Source: SAR86 cluster bacterium SAR86B
GTDB lineage: Bacteria > Pseudomonadota > Gammaproteobacteria > Magnimaribacterales > D2472
Length of the DNA: 64,000 bases
Assembly: GCA_905181955.1 (NCBI GenBank)
Contig: CAJJAC010000009.1
Location: 62,001-126,000, forward strand
Direction of reading: 5' to 3'
Part shown: positions 1-10,477 of the stretch, one piece after another
Layout of the letters: every line of letters begins with the position of its first letter
Numbering within the stretch: the stretch's first letter is position 1
The notes under the pieces: model-generated
The model's database searches: none
The model's input: the letters and a program-made list of their open reading frames with translations, nothing else
Told to the model about the DNA's origin: nothing
Program-made: the position numbers and the translations under genes

Positions 1-1
1 T

Positions 2-757
2 TATCAAGCTAAATATGGTCATAGAGATTATCGAGGTGGCGGCAGATCAAGCGCAAGGGAAACTGCAATGAGAGTTGCAGCTGGCGCTATTGCTAAAAAA
101 TATCTTGAAAGCCTTGGAGTGAAAACTACAGGCTATGTGAGTCAAATTGGAGGCATTAAAGGCGAGACTATCAATCCTAGCGATGCGAATACTAATAAAT
201 ATTTCTTTGCCGATACATCTAAATTAGGTGATTTAGATACTATGTTTGCTGAGCTTATTGCAGAAGGTAATTCAGTGGGCGCTAAATTAGGCGTTGCTAT
301 AGAAAATTGTCCTGTAGGCCTTGGAGCTCCTGTTTTTGATAAGTTAGATGCAGATTTAGCTAAAGCTATGATGAGTATTAATGCTGTTAAATCAGTATCC
401 ATAGGCAATACCGATGATATTTTAAATTTAAAAGGCTCTGAGGTTAGAGATGAAATGCGAGCAGATGGCTTTACTTCAAATAACGCCGGCGGAATTCTTG
501 GTGGTATCTCTAATGGTGATGTTATTAATATCGATTTTATAATCAAACCTACCTCTAGCATTAAATCAAAAGGTAAAAGCGTTGATACTGATGGTAAAGA
601 AGTTGATATAGAAGTTACCGGTAGACATGATCCTTGTGTTGGCATTCGAGCAGTACCTATTGCTGAAGCCATGGCTAATTTAGTGATCATGGATCACTTA
701 TTACGCAACCGAGCTCAATGTGGAGACATTAAGCAAGAACTCCCATTTACTAAGTAA
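2..757 (+). CDS. aroC: Chorismate synthase, C-terminal part (5' end outside window)
   Basis: Converts 5-enolpyruvylshikimate-3-phosphate to chorismate, the last common step of aromatic biosynthesis, using reduced FMN. The frame is open from base 2, so the true start lies to the left. The visible 251 residues are about 70% of the usual 360. They begin in the family signature [16 protein letters not shown] (residues 7-22 of the fragment), which binds FMN and substrate. The late signature [10 protein letters not shown] lies near 630-660. The stop is 1 base before the leuC ATG, so both are probably on one transcript. The product feeds the trp genes further along. The identification is secure. Confidence 0.97.
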   Translation, partial: YQAKYGHRDYRGGGRSSARETAMRVAAGAIAKKYLESLGVKTTGYVSQIGGIKGETINPSDANTNKYFFADTSKLGDLDTMFAELIAEGNSVGAKLGVAIENCPVGLGAPVFDKLDADLAKAMMSINAVKSVSIGNTDDILNLKGSEVRDEMRADGFTSNNAGGILGGISNGDVINIDFIIKPTSSIKSKGKSVDTDGKEVDIEVTGRHDPCVGIRAVPIAEAMANLVIMDHLLRNRAQCGDIKQELPFTK

Positions 758-758
758 C

Positions 759-2159
759 ATGCCAAAGACTTTATACGACAAGCTTTGGAATGAGCACCAT
801 ATCACTACTCTTCATTCTGGCGAATCACTGCTTTATATTGATAGACATTACTTGCATGAAGTCACATCACCTCAAGCCTTTGAAGGCTTAGCTAAAAAAC
901 ATTTAGTGCCATGGAGACTTAACGCTAATATCGCAACACCTGATCACAATGTTCCAACCGAAAGAGGTGAAGGTTTTAATACAGATTCTATTGAAGATGA
1001 AATTTCAAAGATACAAGTTGTTGAGCTTGATAAAAACTGCAATAGATTTGGTATTAAACAATTTGATATCACTTCTAAAAATCAAGGCATAGTCCATGTT
1101 ATAGGCCCAGAACTAGGCTATACGCTGCCTGGTATGACTATTGTTTGTGGTGATTCACATACCTCAACTCATGGAGCCTTTGGCTGCTTGGCTATGGGTA
1201 TAGGAACTTCTGAGGTTGAACATGTATTGGCAACTCAGAGCTTAAAAGTCACCAAATTAAAAAATATGCATGTACGTTTTGATGGCAAGCCTCAAGCGGG
1301 AGTTACTTCAAAAGACATTGTTTTATATCTCATTGGTAAAATTGGGACAGCGGGTGGTAATGGCCATGCCATAGAATTTTCAGGCTCTTATATAGAAAGT
1401 ATTTCTATGGAAGCAAGAATGACCATTTGCAATATGGCAATTGAAGCTGGTGCAAAAGTAGGTTTGATAGCAACCGATGCAACTACTATTGATTATGTTA
1501 GAGAGCATAGTGATTTAGATTCACATTTGCTTGAGCAAGCAGAGTTACATTGGAGCACCTTACAGTCTGATCAAGCTGCAAGTTTTGATAAAGAAATTAT
1601 TATTGATATTTCTGGTATTAAATCTCAAGTTACCTGGGGAACTTCTCCTGAAATGGTAGTTGATTTTGATGGCAATATTCCAGATCCAGAGCTTGCTCCG
1701 GCAGATAAAAAGAAGAATATCAAACTTGCTAAGCAATATATGGGTATTGGCGAGAATGAAAAGCTAACTGATCTTAAATTTGATAAAGTTTTTATAGGCT
1801 CTTGCACCAATTCACGTATAGAAGACCTTCGAGAGGCAGCAAGTATTGTTGAGGGTAAGCAGGTAGCAGATACTATTATTGAAGCTATTGTTGTCCCAGG
1901 CTCTGGGATGGTAAAACTGCAAGCTGAGGCAGAAGGTCTTGATAAAATATTTGAGGATGCTGGTTTCGTTTGGAGAGATCCTGGGTGCTCTATGTGTTTA
2001 GGTATGAATCCAGATCAATTAAAGCCTTATGAAAGATGCGCCTCTACTTCGAATAGAAACTTTGAGGGTAGACAAGGTAATTTAGGCAGAACGCATTTAA
2101 TGAGCCCGATGATGGCAGCTTTAACAGCTATCAATGGCACAGTGAGTAATCCCTCATGA
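759..2159 (+). CDS. leuC: 3-isopropylmalate dehydratase large subunit
   Basis: Large subunit of isopropylmalate isomerase of leucine biosynthesis; works with LeuD. Starting at the ATG at 759 ([10 protein letters not shown]) gives 466 residues, the same as E. coli LeuC. An in-frame upstream ATG at 720 would run into aroC and is not supported by family length. Cysteines for the 4Fe-4S cluster are visible in GSCTNSR (about Cys349) and GCSMC (about Cys410 and Cys413). The stop overlaps the leuD start in an ATGA arrangement, suggesting translational coupling. Confidence 0.97.
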   Translation: MPKTLYDKLWNEHHITTLHSGESLLYIDRHYLHEVTSPQAFEGLAKKHLVPWRLNANIATPDHNVPTERGEGFNTDSIEDEISKIQVVELDKNCNRFGIKQFDITSKNQGIVHVIGPELGYTLPGMTIVCGDSHTSTHGAFGCLAMGIGTSEVEHVLATQSLKVTKLKNMHVRFDGKPQAGVTSKDIVLYLIGKIGTAGGNGHAIEFSGSYIESISMEARMTICNMAIEAGAKVGLIATDATTIDYVREHSDLDSHLLEQAELHWSTLQSDQAASFDKEIIIDISGIKSQVTWGTSPEMVVDFDGNIPDPELAPADKKKNIKLAKQYMGIGENEKLTDLKFDKVFIGSCTNSRIEDLREAASIVEGKQVADTIIEAIVVPGSGMVKLQAEAEGLDKIFEDAGFVWRDPGCSMCLGMNPDQLKPYERCASTSNRNFEGRQGNLGRTHLMSPMMAALTAINGTVSNPS

Positions 2160-2803
2160 AGCTTCAAGGCAACGAATTACAAATCCAAGGCTTAGTTGTA
2201 TGTATTGATAGAGACAATATTGATACAGACCAAATTATTCCAACTGAATATCTAAAATCTATTAAAAAATTTGGATTTGAAGATTATCTCTTTGATGGAT
2301 GGAGATATCTTGATGATGGCAAGCTGGGTGTTACTAAGGAGCAAAGACAAATCAACACAGATTTTATTTTAAATAATGCACCTTATGATCAAGCAAGCAT
2401 TCTTTTAACCAGAGATAACTTTGGTTGCGGCTCTTCAAGAGAGCATGCTGTATGGGCGCTAAGAGATTTTGGAATAAAAATAGTAATTGCTTCTTCTTTT
2501 GGTGATATTTTTTATAATAACTGCTTTAAAAATGGTGTTTTACCTATAAAGTTATCGAAAGACCAGATAGAGGAATTATTTTCTCAAACTCAAGATACGA
2601 GTAACGAAATAACAGTGAGCCTGGATGCTAAAAAGCTCACAACAGCTAGAGTTGAATATTCATTTGAAGTTGAAGATAATTTATTAGAAAGAATTATTTA
2701 TGGTCTAGATGATGTTGATATAACATTACAAGACAAAGATGTAATTAGAGAATTTGAAGATAGCAGGATGAAAAGTAAACCTTGGATATATGCAAATGAC
2801 TAA
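2156..2803 (+). CDS. leuD: 3-isopropylmalate dehydratase small subunit
   Basis: Small (swivel) subunit that pairs with LeuC to isomerise 2-isopropylmalate to 3-isopropylmalate. The 215 residues are slightly longer than the roughly 200 of E. coli LeuD. Family motifs [10 protein letters not shown] near residue 20 and CGSSREHA near residue 95 are intact. The start overlaps the leuC stop by 4 bases and the end overlaps the start of leuB by up to 14 bases. This is a tight leuCDB operon. Confidence 0.96.
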   Translation: MKLQGNELQIQGLVVCIDRDNIDTDQIIPTEYLKSIKKFGFEDYLFDGWRYLDDGKLGVTKEQRQINTDFILNNAPYDQASILLTRDNFGCGSSREHAVWALRDFGIKIVIASSFGDIFYNNCFKNGVLPIKLSKDQIEELFSQTQDTSNEITVSLDAKKLTTARVEYSFEVEDNLLERIIYGLDDVDITLQDKDVIREFEDSRMKSKPWIYAND

Positions 2804-3881
2804 AAAGATTTTAATCCTTCCAGGAGATGGAATAGGCCAAGAAGTTACAGCTTCAGCTCAAGAGGTTCTTAATTATTTAATGGTTGAAAATGCTTTAGAT
2901 TTTTCAATCACCCATATGGATGTTGGTGGCACTGCCTATGAAAAGCATGGTTCACCTTTGCCTGCTAATGTACTTGCAGAAGCAAAAGCATCAGATGCTA
3001 TTTTATTTGGTGCAGTTGGTGCTCCTCAATGGGATGATTTAGATTGGGATCATAGACCTGAACAAGCCTTGTTAGGTTTAAGAAAAGAATTAGAATTATT
3101 TGCTAATTTAAGACCAGCATTTTTATTTAATGAATTAGCATCAGCTTCACCCATTAAGAATCATATTATTGAGAATCTAGATATTCTTATTGTCAGAGAA
3201 TTAACCGGTGGTGTTTATTTTGGTGAGCCTAGAGGTTTAGTTACTTCAGAATCACCTAATTATGCTTTTAATACTATGATTTATAACGAAGATGAAATCA
3301 GACGTATTGCTAAAGTTGCATTTGAAGCTGCACAGAAGAGAAATGGCAAACTATGTTCGGTTGAAAAGGCTAATGTGCTTGAAGTATCTAAGTTTTGGCG
3401 CGCTATAGTGACTGATATGGCAAAAGATTATCCAGATGTGGAGTTATCCCATCAACTTGCTGATAATACCGCTATGCAGCTTGTACTTAACCCTAATCAA
3501 TTCGATGTCATAGTAGCTAGTAACCTTTTTGGTGACATTCTTTCTGATATTGCTGCAACCTTATCTGGTTCTATTGGAATGCTGCCTTCTGCATCCTTAA
3601 ATAGCACTTCTCAAGGTATGTATGAGCCTTGTCATGGCAGTGCTCCAGATATCGCTGGACAAAATATAGCGAACCCCATTGCAATGATTGCATCATTAGC
3701 TATGGCACTTAAGTATTCACTAAATGAGGTGACACTTGCTGAGCGCATAGACAATGCAATTAAAACATTTATTGCTAATGGTCATAGAACTAAAGATATC
3801 AGCACTGATAATAATTCTTTAAATACCAATGAAGTCGCACCTTTAATTATTGAGATATTAAAAAATGACTCAACCAATTAA
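2790..3881 (+). CDS. leuB: 3-isopropylmalate dehydrogenase
   Basis: NAD-dependent oxidative decarboxylation of 3-isopropylmalate, the third leucine-specific step. It is 363 residues long, the usual length. GDGIGQEV near the N-terminus and the metal-binding NLFGDILSDIAA are present. There are two possible starts, ATG 2790 (MQMTKK) and ATG 2796 ([10 protein letters not shown]); the second fits family N-termini slightly better. The gene overlaps leuD upstream and asd downstream (asd begins at 3865). Confidence 0.97.
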   Translation: MQMTKKILILPGDGIGQEVTASAQEVLNYLMVENALDFSITHMDVGGTAYEKHGSPLPANVLAEAKASDAILFGAVGAPQWDDLDWDHRPEQALLGLRKELELFANLRPAFLFNELASASPIKNHIIENLDILIVRELTGGVYFGEPRGLVTSESPNYAFNTMIYNEDEIRRIAKVAFEAAQKRNGKLCSVEKANVLEVSKFWRAIVTDMAKDYPDVELSHQLADNTAMQLVLNPNQFDVIVASNLFGDILSDIAATLSGSIGMLPSASLNSTSQGMYEPCHGSAPDIAGQNIANPIAMIASLAMALKYSLNEVTLAERIDNAIKTFIANGHRTKDISTDNNSLNTNEVAPLIIEILKNDSTN

Positions 3882-4884
3882 TATCGCACTTGTCGGAGCT
3901 TCAGGTGTTGTTGGCACTAAGATTATGCAGCTGCTTGAAACCAAAGCTTTCCCTATCAATAACTTTTACCCACTTGGCAGTGCATCAGTTGGCCAAGCAG
4001 TTACCTTAAATGGAGCTGAATACTCCATTGCCGATACTGGTAGTTTTGATGCCAGCTTGGCTGATTTAACTATTTTCTCAGCAGGCTCTAGTGTTGCTGA
4101 AACCTATGCAAAAGATTTTGTAGAGGCTGGTTCTTATGTGATTGATCTATCTTCGCATTTTAGATATGAGGATGATGTGCCTTTAATAATTCCAGAAATA
4201 AATGGTAGTTTGGTTGAAGCTCTCAAGGCTCCAGCTCTAATTGCAAATCCAAATTGCTCTACCTCTCAACTACTTATGGCTTTAAAGCCGATTCATGATG
4301 AACTTACAATAGAATTTATTAATATAGCTACCTATCAAGCAGTTTCTGGCACAGGCAAGGCAGCAGTGGAAGAATTAAACAATCAAACGTATTTTTCAGA
4401 GTCCAATCATGAGCCTTCGGTTTATCCAAAACCAATTGCCTTTAACGCTATTCCTCAATGTGATGTTTTTATGGATAACGCCTTCACTAAAGAAGAAATG
4501 AAATTGGTGTGGGAAACACATAAAATTTTAGATCCCAATATAGCTGTCCAGGCTACCTGTGTAAGAGTGCCGGTATTTAACGGGCATTCAGAAGCTGTTT
4601 TTTTCAAAGTATCAAATCCATCATCAAGAGAGGCAGTTATAGAATTACTCTTAAATGCACCTGGAATTAAAGTCTTGGATAACCCTGACTTACTTGAATA
4701 TCCAACTCCTGTTGAGCATGCTAACGATACTGAAGAAGTTTATGTCGGTAGAGTCAGAGTGCAAGAATTAGCTGGGGATACCTGGGTTTCGCTTTGGGTA
4801 GTTGCTGACAATGTTTACGGAAAAGGTGCAGCCCTTAATGCTGTGCAAATCGCTCAAACTTTACTTAATACCAATAAATTCTAA
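3865..4884 (+). CDS. asd: Aspartate-semialdehyde dehydrogenase (Usg/Asd2-like length, catalytic residues intact)
   Basis: NADPH-dependent reduction of aspartyl phosphate to aspartate semialdehyde, the branch point to lysine, threonine, methionine and diaminopimelate. It has the N-terminal nucleotide-binding motif GASGVVG. The catalytic cysteine lies in NPNCSTSQ (Cys131), followed by SGTGKAAV and the Arg/His motif RVPVFNGHS. At 339 residues it resembles the shorter Usg/Asd2 branch rather than E. coli Asd (367). Unlike E. coli Usg it keeps the active-site cysteine, so it is probably the working enzyme. It sits between leuB and fimV, where Pseudomonas has asd-usg-fimV. LysC is encoded at 36879. 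Confidence 0.93.
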   Translation: MTQPINIALVGASGVVGTKIMQLLETKAFPINNFYPLGSASVGQAVTLNGAEYSIADTGSFDASLADLTIFSAGSSVAETYAKDFVEAGSYVIDLSSHFRYEDDVPLIIPEINGSLVEALKAPALIANPNCSTSQLLMALKPIHDELTIEFINIATYQAVSGTGKAAVEELNNQTYFSESNHEPSVYPKPIAFNAIPQCDVFMDNAFTKEEMKLVWETHKILDPNIAVQATCVRVPVFNGHSEAVFFKVSNPSSREAVIELLLNAPGIKVLDNPDLLEYPTPVEHANDTEEVYVGRVRVQELAGDTWVSLWVVADNVYGKGAALNAVQIAQTLLNTNKF

Positions 4885-6242
4885 TGAAAAAAATTCTTGC
4901 TCTATTCTTAATTTTTAGTGTAACCATTCAAGCAGATACAGCCTTATCATCGCCTAAAGTAAGCGTAAATGAACAAGGTCAGTTTTTAATTCAATTTACA
5001 GTTAATTCAGATTCTAAAATTAGAAGTAAGGATATTGTATTAAATGAATATCAATCAGACATTCCTTTGGCTGAAGATCTTTTAGCTTTTACCTTGTTTG
5101 AAGAAGAGGGTGCCTTTGATAAATTTACCATAGCACTTGGTAATAATTATCCAGAAGATTATTTTAGTTTTCAGCTATTAATCAAAAATAAGTTAACAAA
5201 GAATGTTTTTATTTTTCTACCGAGTAGATACAAAGCTTTTACTAGCCAACCAAATTATTCAGCCCCTCAAAAACAGATAGTCAAAAGCAAGCCTTTAGCA
5301 GAAGCAGAAGTTCTTATTGAAGAGCCCTTAAATCCTATTGAAGAGGTTTTAGCAGATACTCAAAGTGAAATAGCGGCAGAGACTGAGGTTGAGGAAGTTA
5401 TTATTGAGAGTTCTGAAATTACAACAATATGGAGTCTAGCTTCGCAAATAGCGAAAGAAACCGATGCTGATATCTACCAAATCATGTGGGCAATATTTTT
5501 AGCTAACGAAATAGCATTTATAGATAACAATATTAATCTTGTAAGAGCTGATATTGATTTAGTTATTCCAAGTAATGATGTCTTATCTAATATTTCAACT
5601 CAGCTTGCTAAAGATAGTATTCAACAAATGAACTCTACTAGGCAAACACTCAGAGTGAGTAAGAATATTCAGTCTCTTTTAACATTAACTGCTCCAATAG
5701 ATAACACGCAAATTACGCCCACCCCAGCAGTAGCTCCCAAAGAGGCTATAGCTCAAAAGAATTTACCCCTTCCTATAAATAAAAATCAAGGGGATTTAAG
5801 TCCAGATGATTTTATTCAAAGTAATACAAAAACAATAGAGTTAGGTGTTGATAATGAACCGCTTGAAGCGCTTCAAGAAACATCTAAAGAAGTTTCCAAT
5901 TCAAGCTCAATAGGTATTCTTGATATGCTTTTAGTCAGTCTTGCTGCACTTTTAGCTGGGTTTATTTTAGCTGTGCTTTATATAAGAAAAAATTCTAAGA
6001 CAATCACCGAAGATGATATCTACGGTTTTGATAATCCTGCTGATGAAGGTGGTATTGAAGGCTTACCAAAAGGCTTAAGTGTTAAAAATGATGCTGATAC
6101 CCAGCAACTAGATTTAGCTTCAACCTATGTTGAAATGGGTAATCTAAGTGATGCAAAGCAGATACTTCAAGCGCTAGTAAAGTCGACTGATAGTGATTCT
6201 GTTAAAGCAGAAGCAGAAGCTTTGCTTTTAAAAACTTTATAA
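4884..6242 (+). CDS. fimV: FimV-like inner-membrane protein
   Basis: Short FimV relative of 452 residues; Pseudomonas FimV exceeds 900. In order it shows a signal peptide (about 1-18, ending IQA), a periplasmic region, and a FimV N-terminal signature-like segment from IWSLASQ (about 183) to LVRADIDLVIPS (about 230). An acidic/Pro-rich linker follows, then one membrane helix (about 345-367) and a cytoplasmic end with the TPR-like helices LDLASTYVEMGNLSDAKQIL. FimV proteins organise polar structures and bind peptidoglycan. No type IV pilus gene is in this window. The start ATG overlaps the asd stop by one base. Position between asd and truA strongly supports the call. Confidence 0.85.
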   Translation: MKKILALFLIFSVTIQADTALSSPKVSVNEQGQFLIQFTVNSDSKIRSKDIVLNEYQSDIPLAEDLLAFTLFEEEGAFDKFTIALGNNYPEDYFSFQLLIKNKLTKNVFIFLPSRYKAFTSQPNYSAPQKQIVKSKPLAEAEVLIEEPLNPIEEVLADTQSEIAAETEVEEVIIESSEITTIWSLASQIAKETDADIYQIMWAIFLANEIAFIDNNINLVRADIDLVIPSNDVLSNISTQLAKDSIQQMNSTRQTLRVSKNIQSLLTLTAPIDNTQITPTPAVAPKEAIAQKNLPLPINKNQGDLSPDDFIQSNTKTIELGVDNEPLEALQETSKEVSNSSSIGILDMLLVSLAALLAGFILAVLYIRKNSKTITEDDIYGFDNPADEGGIEGLPKGLSVKNDADTQQLDLASTYVEMGNLSDAKQILQALVKSTDSDSVKAEAEALLLKTL

Positions 6243-6244
6243 AA

Positions 6245-7030
6245 GTGAGATTAGCTTGCACGATAGAGTATAAGGGAACTTCGTATCATGGTTTTCAAAA
6301 TCAAATTGATTTACCAACAGTCCAAGGCAGTATAGAGAAAGCTTTAGAAGCAGTTTCAGCTCAGGCTGATTCATTTAATTATGCCGGAAGAACAGATGCA
6401 GGAGTCCATGCATTATCCCAAGTATTTGATTTTCAAACATCAGTGCAAAGAAGCACAGAAGATTGGCTGAAAGGTTTAAATGCTAATTTACCCAGAACAA
6501 TATCCATAAAAACAATTATCGAAGTAGCTGATGATTTTCATTCTAGATACTCTGCTAAAGAGCGATTTTATTCTTATGTTATTTATAATAGTAAGAGCAA
6601 GCCAATCTTTTTTGATGATTTTGTGCATTGGGATAATAATTCTTTAGATATTGAAAAAATGATTAATTCAGCTCAAGCCTTATTAGGCAAACATGACTTT
6701 TCATCATTTAGAAGTTCAAGCTGCGGATCCAAGAATCCAGTCAAAGAAATTAAAAGCATAGCTTTAATTCAAGAAGGCCCTTTTCTTATTCTTAATATTT
6801 CAGCAACTGCTTTTTTACATAACATGGTTAGAATTATTGCAGGCACCCTAATAGGCATTTCTAAAGGCGAGCTTGATATAACAATCCCAGAACTCTTGGA
6901 AGCAAGAGATAGAAGGTTAGCTGGAAAGACTCTAACCGCTAAAGGTTTATTTTTTCTTGGACCACGTTATGATGCAGAGGTACCAATTAATAGCCCATTT
7001 AAAGATATTATTTCAAGATTTGATATATGA
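6245..7030 (+). CDS. truA: tRNA pseudouridine(38-40) synthase
   Basis: Isomerises uridines 38-40 in the anticodon arm of many tRNAs. The start is GTG at 6245, two bases after the fimV stop. The N-terminus RLACTIEYKGTSYHGFQ is family-like. The catalytic aspartate is in GRTDAGVHA (Asp51). The length of 261 residues is normal (E. coli 270). It overlaps trpF by 4 bases, as in the fimV-truA-trpF order of pseudomonads. Confidence 0.96.
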   Translation: MRLACTIEYKGTSYHGFQNQIDLPTVQGSIEKALEAVSAQADSFNYAGRTDAGVHALSQVFDFQTSVQRSTEDWLKGLNANLPRTISIKTIIEVADDFHSRYSAKERFYSYVIYNSKSKPIFFDDFVHWDNNSLDIEKMINSAQALLGKHDFSSFRSSSCGSKNPVKEIKSIALIQEGPFLILNISATAFLHNMVRIIAGTLIGISKGELDITIPELLEARDRRLAGKTLTAKGLFFLGPRYDAEVPINSPFKDIISRFDI

Positions 7031-7644
7031 GTGATATAAATATAAAAATTTGTGGTATTTCTGAACTTGAAACTCTGCATAGACTGCTTGAACTTGAGAT
7101 AAATTATAGCGGCTTTATTTTTTATGATAAAAGTATTCGCAATGTTACCTCGAACTTCTTAGAGAAGCTTGAAGGCATTAATTTTGGAGCTACCAGACCT
7201 GTTTGTGTATTTGTAAACCCAAGTGAAGAAGATGTTTATAGAGCCATATCTTTTTTTGATAATCCTATTTTGCAATTCCACGGAGATGAAACCTGCGAGT
7301 TCTGTGAATCCTTTGGTTTAGATTATTGGAAGACTATTCATATGCAGTCTAAAGATTCGTTAACCACTATTAATAATTATTCTTCAGCTGATGCATTTTT
7401 ATTGGAAACTTTTAAAGAAGGAGTGATCGGAGGAACAGGTGAGAGCTTTGATTGGAGTTACATTAGTAATGAAGTAATTGAAAATGCCAATATTGTGCTT
7501 TCAGGTGGTATTAATCTTGAAAACATCGATAATGCAGTAATTGTTAAACCTTGGTGTCTTGATATAAATTCAGGCGTAGAGTCAAAGCCTGGTATTAAAG
7601 ACATAGTATTAATCAATAATATGGTTAAAAAAATTAAAGCATGA
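7027..7644 (+). CDS. trpF: Phosphoribosylanthranilate isomerase
   Basis: Amadori rearrangement of phosphoribosylanthranilate, the third step of tryptophan synthesis. The TIM-barrel start carries KICGI with the catalytic cysteine at position 9. A later [15 protein letters not shown] contains the catalytic aspartate and the phosphate-binding turn. It has 205 residues, the standard stand-alone size. Starts and stops overlap by 4 bases with truA and trpB, so expression is probably coupled. Confidence 0.95.
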   Translation: MSDINIKICGISELETLHRLLELEINYSGFIFYDKSIRNVTSNFLEKLEGINFGATRPVCVFVNPSEEDVYRAISFFDNPILQFHGDETCEFCESFGLDYWKTIHMQSKDSLTTINNYSSADAFLLETFKEGVIGGTGESFDWSYISNEVIENANIVLSGGINLENIDNAVIVKPWCLDINSGVESKPGIKDIVLINNMVKKIKA

Positions 7645-8843
7645 ATAATAAAGATAATCTTCCAGACGTTAATGGGTTCTTTGGTGAGTATGGTGGCAAG
7701 TTTGTTCCAGAAACTCTTATGTTTGCACTTGATGAGCTTGAAACCACTTACAATAATTTAAAAGATGACCCTGCGTTTATAGAAGAATTCTATAAAGACT
7801 TATCTGACTTCGTTGGAAGACCTTCACCTCTATATTTTGCTAAAAGACTTACCGAGCATTATGGTTCTGGCAAAGTATGGCTAAAAAGAGAAGACCTTAA
7901 TCACACAGGCGCTCATAAAATAAATAACACAGTAGGTCAAATTCTGCTTGCCAAACATATGGGTAAGAAAAGAATCATTGCAGAAACTGGAGCTGGTCAG
8001 CATGGAGTTGCCACAGCAACTGTTGCTGCAAGACTGGGTCTTGAATGTCATATTTATATGGGTGCAGAGGATGTCAAAAGACAGTCCTTAAATGTATATA
8101 GAATAAAATTGCTTGGTGCCCACGTGCATCCTGTTGATTCAGGCTCAGCAACTTTAAAAGATGCCCTTAATGAAGCGCTAAGAGATTGGGTAACTAATGT
8201 AGATGACACTTATTATATTATTGGAAGTGTTACCGGACCTCATCCTTACCCCATGATTGTAAGAGATTTTAATTCTGTAGTTGGTCAAGAACTTATCACT
8301 CAATCAAATGAACTTTTTAATAAATTACCTGATGCAGTTGTTGCATGCGTGGGTGGTGGCTCAAATGCTATGGGAGCTTTTTATCCTTTTATAAAAGAAG
8401 AGGGAGTTAGACTTATTGGAGTTGAAGCCGGCGGAAAGGGTGTTGAAACTGGCGAACATGCAGCACCACTTAATGATGGAACTCCTGGAGTTTTACATGG
8501 TGCTAGAAGTTACCTTATGCAAGATGAGGCTGGTCAGGTAAAAGATACAAAATCTGTTTCAGCTGGCTTGGATTACCCTGGAGTAGGTCCAGAACATTCT
8601 TGGTTAAAAGATATAGGTAGAGCGGAGTATGTTGCCGTTACTGATGATGAGGCTTTAAAAGCATTTCATGAGGTTACTGAGCTTGAAGGCATCATGCCTG
8701 CACTTGAAACAGCTCATGCCTTTGCATACCTGCCAACTCTTATGCAAGAATTTGGCCCTGAAGCTAATGTTGTAGTCAACGTATCAGGTAGAGGTGACAA
8801 GGATATTAATACAGTTGCAGAAATAGACGGTATTAAATTTTGA
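7641..8843 (+). CDS. trpB: Tryptophan synthase beta subunit
   Basis: PLP enzyme that joins indole and serine to form tryptophan; forms an alpha2beta2 complex with TrpA. It has 400 residues (E. coli 397). The PLP lysine is Lys93 in HTGAHKINN, and the phosphate-binding GGGSNAMG is present. This is the classical TrpB1 form. It lies between trpF and trpA with 4-base overlaps on both sides; the trpA TTG start shares bases with the trpB stop. Confidence 0.98.
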   Translation: MNNKDNLPDVNGFFGEYGGKFVPETLMFALDELETTYNNLKDDPAFIEEFYKDLSDFVGRPSPLYFAKRLTEHYGSGKVWLKREDLNHTGAHKINNTVGQILLAKHMGKKRIIAETGAGQHGVATATVAARLGLECHIYMGAEDVKRQSLNVYRIKLLGAHVHPVDSGSATLKDALNEALRDWVTNVDDTYYIIGSVTGPHPYPMIVRDFNSVVGQELITQSNELFNKLPDAVVACVGGGSNAMGAFYPFIKEEGVRLIGVEAGGKGVETGEHAAPLNDGTPGVLHGARSYLMQDEAGQVKDTKSVSAGLDYPGVGPEHSWLKDIGRAEYVAVTDDEALKAFHEVTELEGIMPALETAHAFAYLPTLMQEFGPEANVVVNVSGRGDKDINTVAEIDGIKF

Positions 8844-9625
8844 ATAAACTTCAAACCAGACTTGAGGAACTTAGAGCAGATAATAAAAAAGCTTTAGTTG
8901 CTTACCTGGTAGCAGGTGATCCTGATCTTGATACCACGCTTGAATTGATGCACTTATTTGTTAAATCAGGTGTAGATGTCATTGAAATAGGTGTGCCTTT
9001 TACTGATCCCATTGCTGAGGGACCAATTATCCAAAAAGCTCATGATAGGGCCTTAAAAAAAGATATATCACTTAAAAATATAGTCGATATGGTTATTAAG
9101 TTTAGAGAAACTAATTCTCAAACGCCTATTGTTCTTATGGGCTATTTAAATACCTTTATTGCTCATTCTGACCTTATTGAAAATTCAGATAATCTAGGTA
9201 TAGATGCACTGTTAGTAGTAGATATTCCTGGAGAGCTTAAATTGGATAGTTATGGCATTGCTAATCCAAATATTGACACCATTTCATTAATTTCTCCGAC
9301 AACTAGCGATCACAGAATTAAGCAAATAACTGAAAATAGCTCAGGATTTATTTATTACGTAAATTTACGGGGTGTTACAGGCTCATCAAATCTAGATATG
9401 AATGAAATAGAAAAAAATATCAGCAAGATTCGTCAATACACAAAGATTCCAACGCTTGCTGGCTTTGGGATTAAGACACCTGAGGATGCTAAGATTCTTG
9501 CAAAGTGTGCTGATGGTGTTATCGTTGGTTCATCAATTGTAGAGATGATTGATGCTGCTAAAGACACAAAAGATTTTAGTGATATAGAAGAATATTTAAA
9601 GGACTTAAACAGGGCAATTAATTAA
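8840..9625 (+). CDS. trpA: Tryptophan synthase alpha subunit
   Basis: Cleaves indole-glycerol phosphate to indole and glyceraldehyde-3-phosphate, passing indole to TrpB. The start is TTG at 8840, overlapping the trpB stop (TTGA). It has 261 residues, a TIM barrel. The catalytic Glu49 is in [11 protein letters not shown]. The second catalytic acid, Asp60 in the enteric enzyme (ADGP), is Glu here (AEGP). The phosphate-binding loops GFGIKTPED and GSSIVEMI are present. The Asp-to-Glu change is conservative and I recall it in some other TrpA lineages, so the enzyme is expected to be active. Confidence 0.95.
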   Translation: MNKLQTRLEELRADNKKALVAYLVAGDPDLDTTLELMHLFVKSGVDVIEIGVPFTDPIAEGPIIQKAHDRALKKDISLKNIVDMVIKFRETNSQTPIVLMGYLNTFIAHSDLIENSDNLGIDALLVVDIPGELKLDSYGIANPNIDTISLISPTTSDHRIKQITENSSGFIYYVNLRGVTGSSNLDMNEIEKNISKIRQYTKIPTLAGFGIKTPEDAKILAKCADGVIVGSSIVEMIDAAKDTKDFSDIEEYLKDLNRAIN

Positions 9626-10477
9626 ATGAACTGGTTAACAAGACTTATTCCATCTATTGGAATAGACACTTCAACCAATAAGAGCAAGGTTCCAGATGGT
9701 CTTTGGATATCATGTCCATCTTGCGAAGCAACTCTATATAAACCAGAATTAGAAAAATCTCTCTATGTATGTCCCAAATGCGATCATCATTTAAGAATTG
9801 GAGCTAGAACAAGATTAGAACAATTTTTAGATAATGCTGTTTACAAAGAAATAGCCGCTGATATTAAAAGTAAAGATCCGCTAAAATTTAAAGATACCAA
9901 ATATTACACAGCAAGAGTCAGAGATGCCATGAAAGCAACTGGTGAAAATGACGCTATCGTTATTGGCCAAGGTCACGTTAAGGATATTCCTGTCGTCGTT
10001 GCAGCTTTTGAATTTAGATTTATGGGCGGCTCCATGGGCGGAGTTGTAGGTGAAAAGTTTGTAGCTGGTATTAATAAGGCTATAGAAGACCAAATACCTT
10101 TTATTTGTTTTTCAACCAGTGGAGGCGCCAGAATGCAAGAATCAATGATTTCGTTAATGCAAATGGCAAAAACGTCAGCTGCTATACAAAAATTGAAAGG
10201 CCATAAATTACCCTATATCTCTATTATGGTAGATCCAATCTTTGGAGGAGTTTCAGCAAGTTTAGCTATGCTGGGCGATATTAATATTGCAGAACCTAAA
10301 GCCTTTGTTGGCTTTGCAGGCAGAAGAGTTATTGAGGATACAGTAAGAGTTGAATTGCCAGATGACTTTCAAAAAGCAGAATTTTTATTAGATCATGGTG
10401 CGCTTGATATGATAGTTCATAGAAAAGATTTGCGAGCTAAGGTGTCTGGACTATTAAATAAAATATACAACAAATAA
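9626..10477 (+). CDS. accD: Acetyl-CoA carboxylase carboxyltransferase subunit beta
   Basis: Zinc-ribbon subunit of the carboxyltransferase that makes malonyl-CoA with AccA, the committed step of fatty acid synthesis. The zinc ligands are Cys30, Cys33, Cys49 and Cys52 (CPSC...CPKC). The crotonase-like core includes FRFMGGSMGGVVGEK and STSGGARMQE. It has 283 residues (E. coli 304). The ATG directly follows the trpA stop. In most relatives folC follows accD; here the stop codon overlaps the start of the SPOR-domain gene instead. Confidence 0.97.
   Translation: MNWLTRLIPSIGIDTSTNKSKVPDGLWISCPSCEATLYKPELEKSLYVCPKCDHHLRIGARTRLEQFLDNAVYKEIAADIKSKDPLKFKDTKYYTARVRDAMKATGENDAIVIGQGHVKDIPVVVAAFEFRFMGGSMGGVVGEKFVAGINKAIEDQIPFICFSTSGGARMQESMISLMQMAKTSAAIQKLKGHKLPYISIMVDPIFGGVSASLAMLGDINIAEPKAFVGFAGRRVIEDTVRVELPDDFQKAEFLLDHGALDMIVHRKDLRAKVSGLLNKIYNK

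Noticed and set aside
142-690. Long reading frame on the minus strand inside aroC
   Set aside because: It lies opposite a well-conserved chorismate synthase, is Ser/Ile-rich with no family pattern, and is a shadow of the plus-strand gene.
3865-4884. Calling this gene Usg, a non-catalytic Asd paralogue
   Set aside because: The active-site Cys (NPNCSTSQ) and the Arg/His motif are intact, unlike in E. coli Usg.
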